From Casuarina equisetifolia (Eukaryota > Streptophyta > Magnoliopsida > Fagales > Casuarinaceae): 64,000 bases of DNA. Positions 38,500-51,500 of the stretch are shown in pieces. The first letter of the stretch is position 1; each line of letters starts with the position of its first letter. The position numbers were made by a program, and so were the translations under genes. The stretch lies in assembly GCA_028551475.1 (NCBI GenBank), contig CM052356.1:14969884-15033883 (forward strand), written 5' to 3'. A model generated the notes under the pieces. It saw only the letters and a program-made list of their open reading frames with translations, did no database searches and had not been told where the DNA came from.

Positions 38500-39290
38500 T
38501 CAGGTGTACTTTAGATGGTCTTCAGAAGTGGGAGGCGGAGTTTCTCTGGGATTACAAGGAGGGCCCTCACCGGTCAGAACTTGTGAACCAACCATGCCAG
38601 TACCTTCGACTTCTTGAATTTCCACGTTGTCTTCTATTATGACTGCCACATTTTGCTCCCCACCCGGGCGTTCGTACTCTTCGGTACAGGGTACGGGGAC
38701 TGGCTTCTTCTTCTGCTTCTTCAAGCAGAAGAGACCAAGCGCTATAAGTGCAAGTAAGAAGACACCGCCGACTGAGACGCACACGGCAATAATTGTTGTG
38801 TGGTTACCATGAGGACCAGGTGACACCGGTGATAGTGCAGGTGCCCCAAAAGGAGGTGTTGTTGACCCAGGAAATGGTCCATGTGGCACCGGAGAGGGTC
38901 CGTGTGGGCCCGAAGACGGTCCATGTGGCCCCGGAGACGGTTCATGTGGCCCTGGAGATGGTCCTTGTGGCCCCGGAGACGGTGCATGTCGTCCGGGAGA
39001 GGGTACTTGTGGCCGAGGAGAGGGTCCATGTGGTTTGGGAGAGGGTGCTTGTGGTCCAGGTGGTGAGGGAGAGGGTGCTTGTGGTCCGGGTGGAGTGGAA
39101 GAGGGTGTATGTGGCCGAGGAGAGGGTGCTATAGGTTGACTCGGTGGTGGTAGTGGCGGTGGTGGCGGTGGTGGTGGCGGTGGAGGAGGAGTACAAGGAG
39201 GTGGCGGTGGAGGGGGAGTACAAGGAGGCGTTGGTGGAGGAGGAGGCGGTGGGGGTGGGGTGGGGGTGGATGGAAGTGTTCATAACCCAT
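38500..39290 (-). CDS. Second, diverged TED7-like proline-rich membrane protein (one apparent frame break)
   Basis: Same architecture and strand as the 33720-34798 gene, 3.7 kb away. The start at 39290 reads MGYEHFHPPPP. A Pro-rich domain follows, with two PPCTP motifs and then a run of heptads of the type GPHGPSP. After that come GNHTTIIAVCVSVGGVFLLA and LIALGLFCLKKQKKKPVPVP (one TM plus basic stop-transfer), CTEEYERPGGEQN, an acidic tail and a final DHLKYT before the TGA at 38500. The C-terminal frame is open through the whole proline domain but meets a stop just before the ATG frame can join it. The span is 791 bp, one short of 264 codons, and one extra C in the C-rich stretch at about 39250-39270 unites the frames. 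A TATA-like TTTAAATAG lies about 80 bp upstream of the ATG. Confidence 0.75.
38876..39124 (-). repeat. 21-bp coding minisatellite, 11 units
   Basis: Units of 21 bp (plus-strand type GGTCCATGTGGCCCCGGAGA + C) start at 38876, 38897, 38918, 38939, 38960, 38981, 39002, 39023, 39044, 39074 and 39104. The units at 39044 and 39074 are 30 bp (one extra triplet set). Each 21-bp unit encodes seven residues of the form P-x-P-H/Q-G/A-P-S, so length changes keep the frame. It builds half of the outer domain of the second TED7-like protein. Confidence 0.92.
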
Positions 39291-42200
39291 TCTGCTACAG
39301 AAATGTTGGAGAAACCTGCTCCGAGTAGAAGATGGATACGATGATTAAGTGAGCAATAGAGATTCTATTTAAACTAATTGGTGCATACGAATCGTGTCTT
39401 AACCATATTACGTATGTTTCCTTATAGCTTTTGTTAAGCCTAGAGTTAGTTGTATTTGCATTTAAGAATGACTTTGAATCAGATGGCTAGGGCCTTAAGA
39501 CTTTGGTAGGTGCTTAGAAAATAAACACAAAAGCACGTTGTTGAATTGATAACAAATTCCCAACTTGCAGGCTCGCAAATGGCCAGGCAATTCTTGGTCA
39601 TCGAGGCGTACAAACTTTCTTTTCATATTTATCTCTTAGACATAACACCAAATTTCTAAATTTCTATTGTCAATTTGTCTATATTTTTCTATATCTACTT
39701 ATGATAACAACGAAAAGAAGACAAGGATCAGTGTGAACGTTGACCGTTTCTTATTGTAACTTCCTAGGAAAGTAATGGAATTGTCATCCTTTAGGAATGG
39801 ATCGAGGGATCGACATTTGAATATCTGAAATTTACCTCATGACCTTGACACCATTGAAATGTTAGATCGTTGTGATAATTTGGCATGAACAAGAGAAAAG
39901 AGTGTAATTCTCGTCTACTATCATTTAAGTCTAACCTTTATCGGTCTTCATGCCTAACAATTTGCCAGCTGCCCTTCAATTTTCAACCACTAGATAAACC
40001 TATCGTGTTTCCAATGATTAACAACTCATTTGTGCTGATAAAAGTGCCCTTGTCTGTTTCTCAGGAAAAAGACAGTTTCTGCATTGACTTCTCTACTAAG
40101 CAGAGTTCGGTGTTGCCTAAATTATCAAAGACTGGATGCATCAGGATCACAGCTTAAATTGTGAAGCAACGCTTTGCACTGGGTGCAACACAAAGATAAG
40201 GTGGAATACGCCGAATGTCAGTTTTTTGAGTATTTGATGGAAAAGATGAAGGGTACAGCTTTGTGCTATAGGGACCCAATGATAAATGATAAAGACCTGC
40301 CAACAAACTCTATTGTGTTTGTACTTATTTTTCCACATGCTTTCCATACTTTCTTCTTATGTTTTCCATTTAGTCTTTAATTGTTAGAAATGAGTAATTT
40401 TCTCCCTTAAAACTAGTCATTAAGAGATAAATATATTTAAATATATAAGAAAGATTTTAAATTAATATATTAATAATGTAAGATAGCTATAATTTTTAAC
40501 ATGCCTCCTCACCCTAAACATTGAAGATTTATGAGTAATAGAGTGATAAGATAAAATCAGAATTCAATCTATGATAAATTCCACACTTGAACCTAAACTC
40601 TAATACTATTAAAAATAACCTCACATTCTCCCTCAAAATTAGTCAAAGATATTACCAAGATATTGCACTAACATATTAACAATATAAAAATAACTATAAC
40701 TTTCAACATAGATATCCATCAGCTAGTGAAAGCTTATCATAAGGATGCAGGTTGACGACACCTTTGAATATAGTGATATTTTAAATAGCATTGGACTTGG
40801 CAAAATTGCACCAATAATTCATTTTACCATGTCAAATAAAGATATTAATAATATAAGATGACTACAATTTCTAACATTAATCTCAATAAAATGATGACAA
40901 TGATGCAAGCTTATCATATGATATGAGAGAAGTCAGCAGCATCCTTCAATATCATAACATTCTGGATAGCAATGGACTTGACAAGTAAACCAACAATACA
41001 TTTAACCCAAGCATTTGCTCAGGAACATGTTTTTGCAGAAAGGTAAGGCTGACACACATCCTTGGAATGGTAATATGGTGCAAATGATTTCATACATAAC
41101 TAGAAGGCAAAGCATCAGGACACCTAAGTGTGATGCAGTTTGTGCACTCAAAGACGCGATCTAGATTAAGCTTAATAGACACAACGGCGACTTAGGTGAC
41201 TGCCTACTTGGAGAGACACGTGAATTTTCTAAGTTGTCTCAGGGGAAGACCATAGTTACGTGTGGGGAACCGATTACCCTTCTCCACAAATTAAATTATC
41301 ATAAAATGAAAATGGTTATCTTGATATCAATACATAAAGTTGCTTGTGGTATTACTAGTATCTTGTGTTACATCAGGCTTCTGGAAATTCTTACAAGATT
41401 TTTTAAAGGCCGTACTTGACTCTTTCTTCGGGTTATTTTTATCATACAAGTTGGTTTTAGTTATTGGCAGAATAAGCAAATAGCCATTGACCCCAATTCC
41501 ACAAAATGTCTCTGTAGTATGTTTGAATGTTGGAATATTTTAAGTTCAATGAAGTAAACCAGTCCGGTGATAACTAGACGGGTTTGGTCGTTAACCTACT
41601 GGGCTTTTGTTCAGGCCGTGACATGCTCAATAGTTTTAGATACCAACTGGTTTCCTGTTGGGTCCAGACTTCTGTAGATGACGGAGGCCTTCCCAAGGCT
41701 AACTATCAAAATGATAAGCAAAGCCTGATCAAGACTATAGAAGCACAGACCGAGGAGAGGGAAATAGACTATAGAAATTCTTCCTAAGTTGTGGCCCATT
41801 TAACATTATGATCAGTACGCCAATGGTCTTCCGTAGCCAACAAGAAGAAAAGAAAATGAGGAGATGAGATGACAGGTTTCAATATGTAAGTCTAAAGTAA
41901 GCTAACTCAATTTTTCTTTTTTACAGCGTTTATAAATGGTGTGGTAAAGTCTCATATTACTTAAATTTTACTTAGAAATCCTATTTAAAGTAAAAAAAAG
42001 TGGCTCTACTATTAACTTGACTGTCATATAGAATTAAGTTTTTTATACTAAAATTAGAAGCTCATTTCAGAAGTCGGCACAAAATTACAACCTATATTAA
42101 TTACCATTGCGTGTGTTAAGAATAATGACGTAAAGTTTCACATTTTTTAAACCTTATCTAAGGATTCTATTTATGTGGAAAAATACCCTACACTCTTGAG

Positions 42201-45200
42201 TTGACATTTAATAAGATTGAACTTCCAACAAGGGATCACAATAAACGAGAATAAAATGGTTAAGCTCTACCTTAAGAGCCTCCTTTGAATAGCCAAAAGG
42301 GCAGGTAAGACCTCACCATGGTTTAGGGTCACAAAGGGCACTTATTGTTACCATGCAGGGAGGAGGATCTTACCATTTGAATCACGACAGACTGCTGCGG
42401 TCTTAGGGAAGGAATCTTTAATGGCGTTGTTAAAACTTATTTTAAGGGGGCCTTTGGAGTGGGGAGTTAAGGCGTGGTCCAGAGCGAGCGAGATGTAGTC
42501 CATGCATGGGAGGTTGATTGGGGCCAAAGTTTTTCACGAGAGAGACAAATTCCGGAGGAACTGAGTTTGCTCGGAGAATCTCATTTCTTGACAGCCAAAT
42601 AAGTCCATAGGAAAACAACCATCAATCTAAAGTGGAGTGATGCTTTCGGCCTAAATTAATAGCTGAAGGATTTCAACTAATTTTTACCTAATGAGGAGTA
42701 GGTCTGTTTTATAAATTATAAATTTTTAAGTATGATTTGAGCGATTTGCGAAAGGTCTAGATTCGTTCTTTTAAAAAAAGAAAAAAGAAAAAGAAAAAAA
42801 GGGCTTCAATAAGAAAAGAAATTGTCTAAATTTAAAAGATATGTTACTTTTATTTTCAATGTAAAACTCCATTATCTAATATTCTTACACAATCAAAAAT
42901 CAGTCTCTTTTATTAACAAATGATTGGCCTATTTTTAAAATTGAATTAGATCATACAAAAAAATAACTAATTTTGAGAAAACATGAGATGGTAGACTCTA
43001 CTTTCCTTTAAAATACTTTATTTAGAAGATGAGTTGTTTAAGCTTATAAAACATATTATAAGCACTCTCCTCTTGAATATAAGATTCTATTTTTCAATAA
43101 TATAAGATATTTACATTGCATACCCCCATGAATATTGCAGTCTTTTCAAGCCAAGATCTCACAATTCTTCAACTCCTCTTTATGTGATGCTTCTTTATCT
43201 TTTTTCTATTTTATTTATGAAAAAATTTAATATTATAATGTAAATACTCAATTCACACACACATTTAAACTTTGAACCTCACTATTAAAGTTCTTATCGT
43301 CTCAAAGTTGTCATTGTTATACTTCTGACCCAAAGAGTGACATAAATATATGATGACTAGTATGATAAGCCATCCCCATAAATGTGGCCTAACATCCGTA
43401 TCTTTCAACGTTAGAAAGCAATTGACATGATCGAACCTTGACCCTGTTATTCTTGCATCAAAATCATCAAAGTGAACAAAAAAAATATCATTAGGAGTTA
43501 ATGGTCGAAATTGAAAGTCGATGTGGAAATCAAGTGAAATCTGATTGAATGATTTGAATCACGTCCAATTCCGAGTTGAAAGGCACAGAAATTGAGGTCA
43601 TGTGCATTTTGACGAGCTCAACGGCTAGTGCATGAACCATCGTAGTCGTGCGTCAACTGGCAACCGAATTGTCAAAGTAATGAACGCAAAAATCCGCCAT
43701 CACAGCTATTTGACATTGTAGACCACAAAAAAGGGATCGTACGAATGACCACCCATGACTAAACTTAGCCACATCTGTGTGCAGTGCACTTACCCGTCTA
43801 CTCGTAACCTGTCACGCCAGTTGTTCTTGAAAGCTAAGAAATTTGTATCTTTTTCATGAACTGCACGGCGTGAAATTTTTCACACACCAACTATACCGGT
43901 CGCCTCTCACATGGTCAGAATCACCGAACGTCTTCTTCTTTGACGGTTTGTTGTCCTTCGACAATCACATATTGATACAGACTGTACGTATCATGCAGCT
44001 GAATTTCCACGAAGTTGGTCTCTCAAATGCGGATGGTGATGATGTTAGGTTTTTTTTTTTTGTAATAATTATTAGGGAACATGATATCGTTTTTATCTCA
44101 TTTGATATGACATGGGATATATATATTTACCATTATGTTCGGGAAATTTTGGTGTATGGCCATTTTGGTGAAAAAACTGATAAGTTGAGACAGATTAAAG
44201 CTTCTAAACGAGATGGAGGTGGAATTTATCGAAGCCACATAAGTCTGGTATATATTTGCTGTTTTTGCGAGTTTCTGTTCTCGTCAGATGATTTCTTGGT
44301 ACTTGAATAATTCTCCAGCGTGGTTTGAAAGGGCCAGACAAAGCCTGCCCGATCAAAGTGGTTCCCGATTGTCAAAACGAAACGAGACAGAAAGTGAGGT
44401 TGGAAATTGCGCGGAGATAGAGCTTGGACTCATTAGGTCTGCGCCAGATTTATTGATTAGAATTAGTGCTTTTTTTCCAGGTCAAACAAGGAAAAGATTA
44501 CGAAAGCCAGAAGATGGAGGTTGCCTTGAGCTGTAATGGGGAACAAGATTGTCCAAAAAGATTGATATTTCAACCCTTGTAGGTCCATCCACACCAGACT
44601 CAAATTCACTCATAAACAGAGAGAGAAAGAGTGGGATTTTGATCCGGCCTACCATATAACAAACCTTGACCTTGTTTACGTTCTCAATTCCAAGCATTTT
44701 TACTTTTCTTCTTTTTATTCAGCCCCTTCCTTGTACAGAAACTGTTCTCAATGAGACTGCGAAGCTTCAAACAATTAGTCATAACAAGAGGATAAGAAAG
44801 GAAGAAGAAAAGAGGAGGGGGAAAATGATGATGATGATGATGATCAAGTCTCACACTTTCCATTGAAAAATGATCCAAACTTTTAGTTTTAATAAAATAC
44901 CTAAACGTAGTAGTTTTTTTGTGCTGCTTGATGAGTGGTGCAATTAATTGACGTGACATGATATCGGAAAGATTTGGAAATAAAAAAATATGATCAGCAT
45001 AAGACAAAGCAAAAGGCAAATGGGATAATCATTGACTATTTGGGCAACATTTTCCCATTCCCTGGTCTTAACCTCTCCTTGTTAGAAGCTAAAGAGCAGC
45101 CGTGATTGACTATCCATTGCTTTTCCTATAATGATATTTTTATCTAGTCTTTTCATATTATAATGGAAAATGCCTGGGTTAGCTAATTCCGCTGCTTTAG

Positions 45201-47006
45201 AAGAAAAGGCCGACAGAGTAACGGTTTGAGAAAATAATAAACAAAAAAAATTTCGTACTCAAATTATTGAGGAACAAGCTTAAAAAATTTGAGCAGTTGT
45301 TACAAGGATGAAGTATGTACTTAACCTTGATTTTTTGCATTAGACTTCACTTATGTTATAATCTGTAGAAAAAATAAGCTGTGATTTTAACATCTAATTC
45401 AATGATTGAAGCTAGCATAAAATTTATTTATTTTGTGAAAAATATTGATCAAGAGATATTTCATCTCACAAAAAGAAAATTAAACTCAAAAGAGTATACA
45501 CTTTATATTATATAAATAGGTTCAAATTTTAATTCAAAACATAATTTATGAGTGAAAATTAATTATATATTTAAACATTACACAATAATAGTATGTTTTA
45601 CCTATGAGAGAAAAGATTTCAACACTCTTTATGCCTTAAACATAAATAAAAGGTTCAAAATCAAATAAAAATTAAAGTTAATCAATCTAACTTTAATATT
45701 ATATTAATAAATTTAAATTTTAACTTAACTATTAAATATTGGGAAAATAAATTTATTTAAAAATTATATCTTTTTTGATAGATAAAAATCTCACAGTTGA
45801 GAACTTGTTTTTCCATGATACGACATTCGCACGGAGACATGGCCGTTGATTGGAGCATTCAAACCTAGCTACAAAACCAAATTTCATAGAACCATGACTG
45901 CATTCATTACTTCTTGATTTTCCCAGCCTTCATCTTCCTTGTTGTTCATTTGGTCACCTACCGACAAGGAAAATCTCACTAGTGTCCCTGTTATATTTGG
46001 TACTGTCTTGTCTCTTATATCGTTCTAGAACTCTGCTCAAGTTATCGTCCTAGAAGGATTAACTTTCTTCTCTCTTTGAAAAAAGAAAAAATTATCTTCA
46101 GAAGTACTTACGAGCGCTTTCTCCTGAAGAATAAAATTAAAAGCTTATGATCATCAGTTGGGAGTGTTGTAAGAAAATTTCATATTCTTCGTGTTAATTG
46201 TGAAGTTAAAATTAAAAATTAAGTTAGCCATGAATAAAACACAATATGTATTGTACCATTTGATAGATCGTCATAGTTATTGAGAACAAATATCTCACAT
46301 GAGAAAGAAATAATCATTATATAATATTTAAATATAAAAATTATCCTCTTAATTTATAAGCTAGATTTTAATTTAGATTTTTAACATATTTTCAATATAG
46401 TATTAGAGTTCATATTACTTCCCTTCAACTTATGTTAAACTTTAAACCCATTATATATGATTGCTACATAAAAGCATTTATTTCATCTTGTTTAACTTTA
46501 AATCTAAAGCATTTTCAATACACAAGAGAGTGTTAAGGACGAGAATCTAATGTAAGAAAGAAATTATCCTTAAATAACACTAAAATGTTAAAAATTATTA
46601 CATTAACTAGTTAGTTAGTTTTTAAGTTAAATTTTAGACATATTTTTAATTATAATAATAATAACAAAAGAAACAAAGAACCGTCATAATTTTTTTTCTT
46701 TAACAGCTTTTAATTTTATAAATATTCAAGTAGTGATAAATTAACAACATCCTACCAATAGAAGGATTGATTTATCACTAAGCACATAAAATTCTAAATA
46801 TCGTTAGTGTATTATTGCATGCATCTGTCCTAGTCTCCAAACAGTTCGTCATTAAAGTATATATGAAAATACAACTGATTGGGTCGGACAGGATTATATG
46901 ATCGGAACCACATACTGTCCTCGTCTAGCAACAGAAGGAAACATGATGATCATAATATCGTGAGAATATGGGATTCATAGAAAGGACATCTCATGACACG
47001 TAGGTG

Positions 47007-47012
47007 TATAAA
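47007..47012 (+). promoter_or_regulatory. Candidate TATA box of the MYB gene
   Basis: TATAAA preceded by GGTG and followed by GCTCC, about 350 bp upstream of the MYB start codon. It would imply a leader of roughly 320 bp containing the CT repeat. Position and sequence are the only support. Confidence 0.3.
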
Positions 47013-47237
47013 GCTCCAGTATGTGTCTGGTAGAATACTGCTCCACGGAAATCAAAACAGCTTGATAATATTATCCTACTTGATTCCCGACTAAGAAAGA
47101 CAAGGAGAAAAACCCTGCCCCTCTATTCTGGCATGCTTAATTTCTTGAATTTAATATAGAAAATTTACGCCACACCGCCCTTAAAAAATCAAATGGCTGT
47201 TCCAGAAACTGTCTGTCTTCCAGCTTTCAAAACCCTT

Positions 47238-47293
47238 CTTCTATCTCTCTCTCTCTCTCTCTCCCCTCTCTCTCTCTTTCTCTCTGTCTCTCA
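47238..47293 (+). repeat. CT/TC microsatellite in the MYB leader
   Basis: Nearly pure CT dinucleotides broken by CCC and TTTCTCTCTG, ending 65 bp before the MYB ATG. Pyrimidine-rich leaders are common in plant genes, so it may lie in the 5' UTR. It would be a length-polymorphic marker. Confidence 0.8.
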
Positions 47294-47358
47294 TGATTCT
47301 TGCAGGATTCTGCAGAGAGAAGCAATAGCACCAAGCGCAAAGAGGTCATCCAGTTAAC

Positions 47359-48597
47359 ATGGGGAGAGCTCCTTGCTGTGACAAAGCAAACGTCAAGAAA
47401 GGCCCATGGTCACCTGAGGAGGATGCGAAGCTCAAGTCATATATTGAGCAACATGGTACTGGTGGCAACTGGATCGCTTTACCACAGAAGATCGGTAATC
47501 CCCGCTTGTTTTCATCTCCATTTAGATTCTTTCCTTTCTTGTGTAAAAGAATCTATATTATTGTGCAGTGAAGTTGCTAATATTTCAGGCCATATATGAG
47601 CTTTTCTTTCTGAATTAGGCCTCAAGAGATGTGGGAAGAGTTGTCGTCTTAGATGGTTAAACTATCTCCGCCCAAACATCAAGCATGGAGGATTTTCAGA
47701 AGAGGAAGATCACATAATCTGCAGCCTTTATATTAGCATCGGAAGCAGGTTTTTGCCCCCAGTTGTATAAGTTGTTTAGCTAACGATTTGGGTGTAAGAG
47801 ATTTTACAGTGTCTTATTTTCTCTATTAACTCTTTGTTTGGGTGAACAGGTGGTCGATTATTGCAGCACAATTACCCGGAAGAACAGATAATGATATAAA
47901 AAACTACTGGAACACAAGGCTGAAGAAGAAACTTCTCGGTAAGCAGAGAAAAGAACAACAGGCTCGTAGAGGCAGCAGCCTGAAGCAGGAGATGAAAAGA
48001 GGGGGAGGGAATTCCATGGTTCCTGACAACAACAACCAAAACCCTTACTGGCCAGAGCTGCCGGTGCTGGCACCCATCCCATATTCAAACCAAGAATCTC
48101 GTTTCAGCGACCATGCTTCTATAAGAAAATTGCTTATCAAGCTTGGAGGAAAGTTTTCAGATGCTGATCTCCCCACCCATCACGGGACAGACCTTCAATT
48201 CGCAAATGGTGTTTCCGCCGCTCAACAAGCGTTTCAGCCTATCAACGTACCCTCGTCTCCCATTGATGCACTAAACATCCCCAACATTCAATTCCCACAA
48301 GCTCAGTCCTACGCCGACGGGTCAGAATTAAATACGCTGCAAGGACAAAACAGTTTTGCAGGAGAGTTCCAGGAGATCGTATACACCAACCCACAAGGAT
48401 TAGATGGGCTAGAATTCCTGTGCGGGGACGACATGGTTTATAATAGAATCGGCACCACCTCTGGTGAGAGTATCGTCTGCGGCGAGATGAGCTCTATGGT
48501 TTACCCTCCTCCTCTTCCTTCCAACTATGCAGGTATGCAACAAGGACCACTGCAGGAATGTGCTTTCGAAGAGTTGAGGTACCCCAGAGCAGATTAA
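47359..48597 (+). CDS. R2R3-MYB transcription factor, subgroup 14 (RAX/MYB36/MYB87-like)
   Basis: Nuclear DNA-binding regulator; subgroup 14 members control axillary meristem formation (RAX1-3), Casparian strip differentiation (MYB36) or root growth (MYB68/84/87). Exons 47359-47494, 47619-47748 and 47850-48597 have GT..AG introns at the two standard R2R3 positions (phases 1 and 2) and give 337 residues. It starts [20 protein letters not shown], the subgroup hallmark. R2 covers about residues 13-61 with three Trp. R3 covers about 62-113, with the first Trp replaced by Phe as is normal ([20 protein letters not shown], then [20 protein letters not shown]). After R3 come [16 protein letters not shown] and an Asn/Gln/Pro-rich region, with an acidic [12 protein letters not shown] stretch near the end that may activate. 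No bHLH-interaction signature is visible in R3. Which member it matches best cannot be settled by eye. Confidence 0.93.
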
Positions 48598-51500
48598 CTT
48601 GTTGTACATTTAGTATAAATTCGTAGCAATAGGGAAAGGAGTGTTATATTTTCAGGTGAAAACCCTAATAATTGAATTGTCATATGTAGTTTTTATCATG
48701 TTTGCTTTGTGCGGGATCACTGGCTATGGTTGTCTGCTACTTGGACTCTGAGTCTAAGTTTCGGAGGTTACTATATGATGGGGATTTCAAAGCCTGTACT
48801 CATAATTTGTTCATGAAATCAGCTTTTAGAATAACGGAGACAGGATTGAGTTTGTCGTTGCTTCTACTTTGTGAATGTAATCGTCAGTGTTTTCTTATGC
48901 ATAAATAACAACATAAGCCCTCTTTCCTCCTACCTTTCCAAGTAGCAATCTTGCGAACCTCGAACTGAACACTCAAAGCCTCTTTCCTCTTAAATTCTTG
49001 CGTAAATGATTTGTACATTTTGGCTACGACTTGCTAATTGAGCTTTTAAGTTGTTATTCCTCAATATTGCTCCGTTAATTCGTATTAAATATATGTCTTA
49101 GACTTTAACCAGACCCATGAGACGAAGCCAATACTCCTAACTGATGTATCTTCAAGAAGATGGCCATTTTGTTGAGTAATATTCGTGAATGTTCCAGAGG
49201 GAAAAGAAAAAAAAACGAAACCAAAAAAAAAAAAAAAAGGTTTCGATTGAGAAAGTACCAAGGCCAAGCTGTGTTTTGCTGTTTCTTTGTATCTGTAGAA
49301 AAGTGATATTGCTTCACCTCAATATGCCAGCTTTATTTGATTACTTTATCATAAGCTAAGCAGCCAAATCGGCCAATGGTTTTGGCTTGCCTTGTGTTCC
49401 TATTTCTAGATCTTCGTACATCACCAAATCTGCGTTTCCCTGTTAAACTTCAAGACCAAGGCTAAGAAATGAATTAATTCTAGAGCATGTTAAGTTGAAA
49501 GGATTCATTTTTTTTTTTTTTGGTTTTGAAACCGAAACCAAGGCAGAATGTTGAAATTAGTTCCTCTTTTCTATGGATTTAAGCAAGTTACTGGTCCCGA
49601 GCATGTTGGCAGCCTAAAGCTTAGAACTAGTAATCCTCCCGCTTATCAATGGAGTTTCAAGTCTGCTGTTTTACAGGTTTATCTGTCAGAATAGATTCAA
49701 AGGATTCATTTCCTAAGGAACGCCTTTGTGGTCTGACTCGTCCTAACTTATGCAGTCAATAGGCCAAGTACTTCAGTATCAATCTCTAAAACACAGGAAC
49801 CAAGTTCAGCTTCAGTGTCTTGTAGGTTTTCCGAGGACGATGCTTCTTTATGGCCCAGGATCAACAAAATAGCAAGAAGGACCATAATATTGTACATTTC
49901 AACTGCAAATGTTTTTGAAATCCAAGCTTTTAATTTGCCCTTTTAGCAGTTCATAACCCATATATACAAAGCAAGAGCAACCAAAACCATTGTGTCAAGC
50001 GAAGATTAGTAGCCGAGTTGCATATTTTTCTGTAGAACCAAAACATGATAAGGATCGCATGGAGTAATACCTAGATTATGTCTAAGGGTCAAGTTACTCT
50101 TCTTTTCCCCCTCAAAATTGGAACAGAAGAACAAAACGAACATGATTCGTGCTAGGGTTTCCTTTAGTGCTTCTCACTTTTCTTTGATAGAGTGAATATC
50201 ATTTTTGCTCATGGTGGATTTGCATTCTAATGTGTATTAAACCATATGATCAGCCTATTAAAAACTTATTTTGTATAAATGTTAACTCCGATCTAAAAGT
50301 TAGTCTATGAATTAGAGATACATCATTTACACATAAACATTATTTAAGGATCTTATCCTTCTAGTATGAAAACTTTTGTCTCAATACTCCTACACACATA
50401 GAAGGTATGCCTCAAAGTTGTATGGGTTTTTAAGAATAAATCATTATGGATTTGATATGATGTTGGAAAGCCTAAAATACAATCCAAAAACTAGTTCATA
50501 AATTGAGATGATACTTGATATATATAAAAATTATCTAAGGATTATGTACATCCGATATATGACATTTGTCCTCAATAACAAGAGCATTAATGGTATGACT
50601 AAGAGACGTGAAACTGAAAAGAAAGTAAATCAAGAGCAGGTTTCGAGTAGTTCGCGCTAGTTTTATTTTGCAATTTCATTTAAGGTATCGCATTTGGTGA
50701 ATTTGCATACATATAACTCGTTTTAGAGGGCAGCATGAGACGAATGCCATGGAAGTGTTTGAAACTGGGTTCTACCTAACAAGCGGTAATTAATTATATA
50801 ACTATCAATTGTCAACGCAGCTGCATGTGAACATGAGCTATAGGATTTCTGCATCATATTTGGTTTCATTCAACATCACAAATGAAAGCTAGATGCCTAA
50901 GCTAGCTTTTTTGTTGTGTGTATTTATTGTTTTTTAATCACCATAGCCTCTTCTGTAACTTTCTCACTCTAAGCTTCTTCCATTTCAATGGGATCAACTT
51001 CGCAATTCCTGATTGAGTTCTGATTATGCGGTTATTTCTACCAAATCTTAAGCTGTCTTTCTTAACATACAGTGCAAGTGGAGCTAACACTTGGACTATG
51101 CACAATAGAATAAGGCGGTTCCTCCAACTCTTTTAACTGTTAAGCATGGCTAGCTATGTGTAGAGAATAAAAACACATATCACCTTGCTTTTCTGAAACA
51201 GTTTGAAAAAGAGGTGGTGTAGGAGAGACCCAGCTGAATAAAATACTCTGACCAGAAAGAAACAAAGAAGAAATACCAACATTAAGTTTCAGCCGACCCC
51301 TTGAAGAAGATGAAAGACTTTTTCTTTTTCCTCTTTTTTTGCGTATCCCCTTCAGTCCATCAAAATCTTCTTTGAAACATATTGTCTCTTTTTCGGGCCC
51401 CTCGATCCTCAATGTTAATTTCCGCCTTAATGCTGGGGAAAATTTTGTCTCTCGCTTAATTTGTGTTTGGTTTTCAAAATTAACTAGAAGTGAAACCGAG

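Larger units (their letters stand above)
39291..47358. other. 8-kb AT-rich stretch without a supported gene
   Basis: No gene, RNA or domain recognised on either strand. An AT-rich word family (ATAATATAAGATxxCTAxAATTTxTAACAT) occurs three times at about 40468-40502, 40667-40705 and 40838-40877. The pair 41935-41995 and 42105-42180 share AAAGTxTCAxATT...TTAAA...CTxAxxATTCTATTTA. The longest open frame (43843-44310) lacks family resemblance. The CT run at about 47241-47285 lies in the MYB leader. Confidence 0.5.

Noticed and set aside
38793-39344. Val/Arg/Trp-rich open frames on the plus strand and a Thr/Ser-rich one on the minus strand
   Set aside because: Shadows of the 21-bp coding repeat and proline-rich region of the second TED7-like gene.
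43843-44310. 155-codon open frame on the plus strand
   Set aside because: Contains a run of Phe from a poly-T tract and no recognisable domain, with no sign of splicing partners or conservation.
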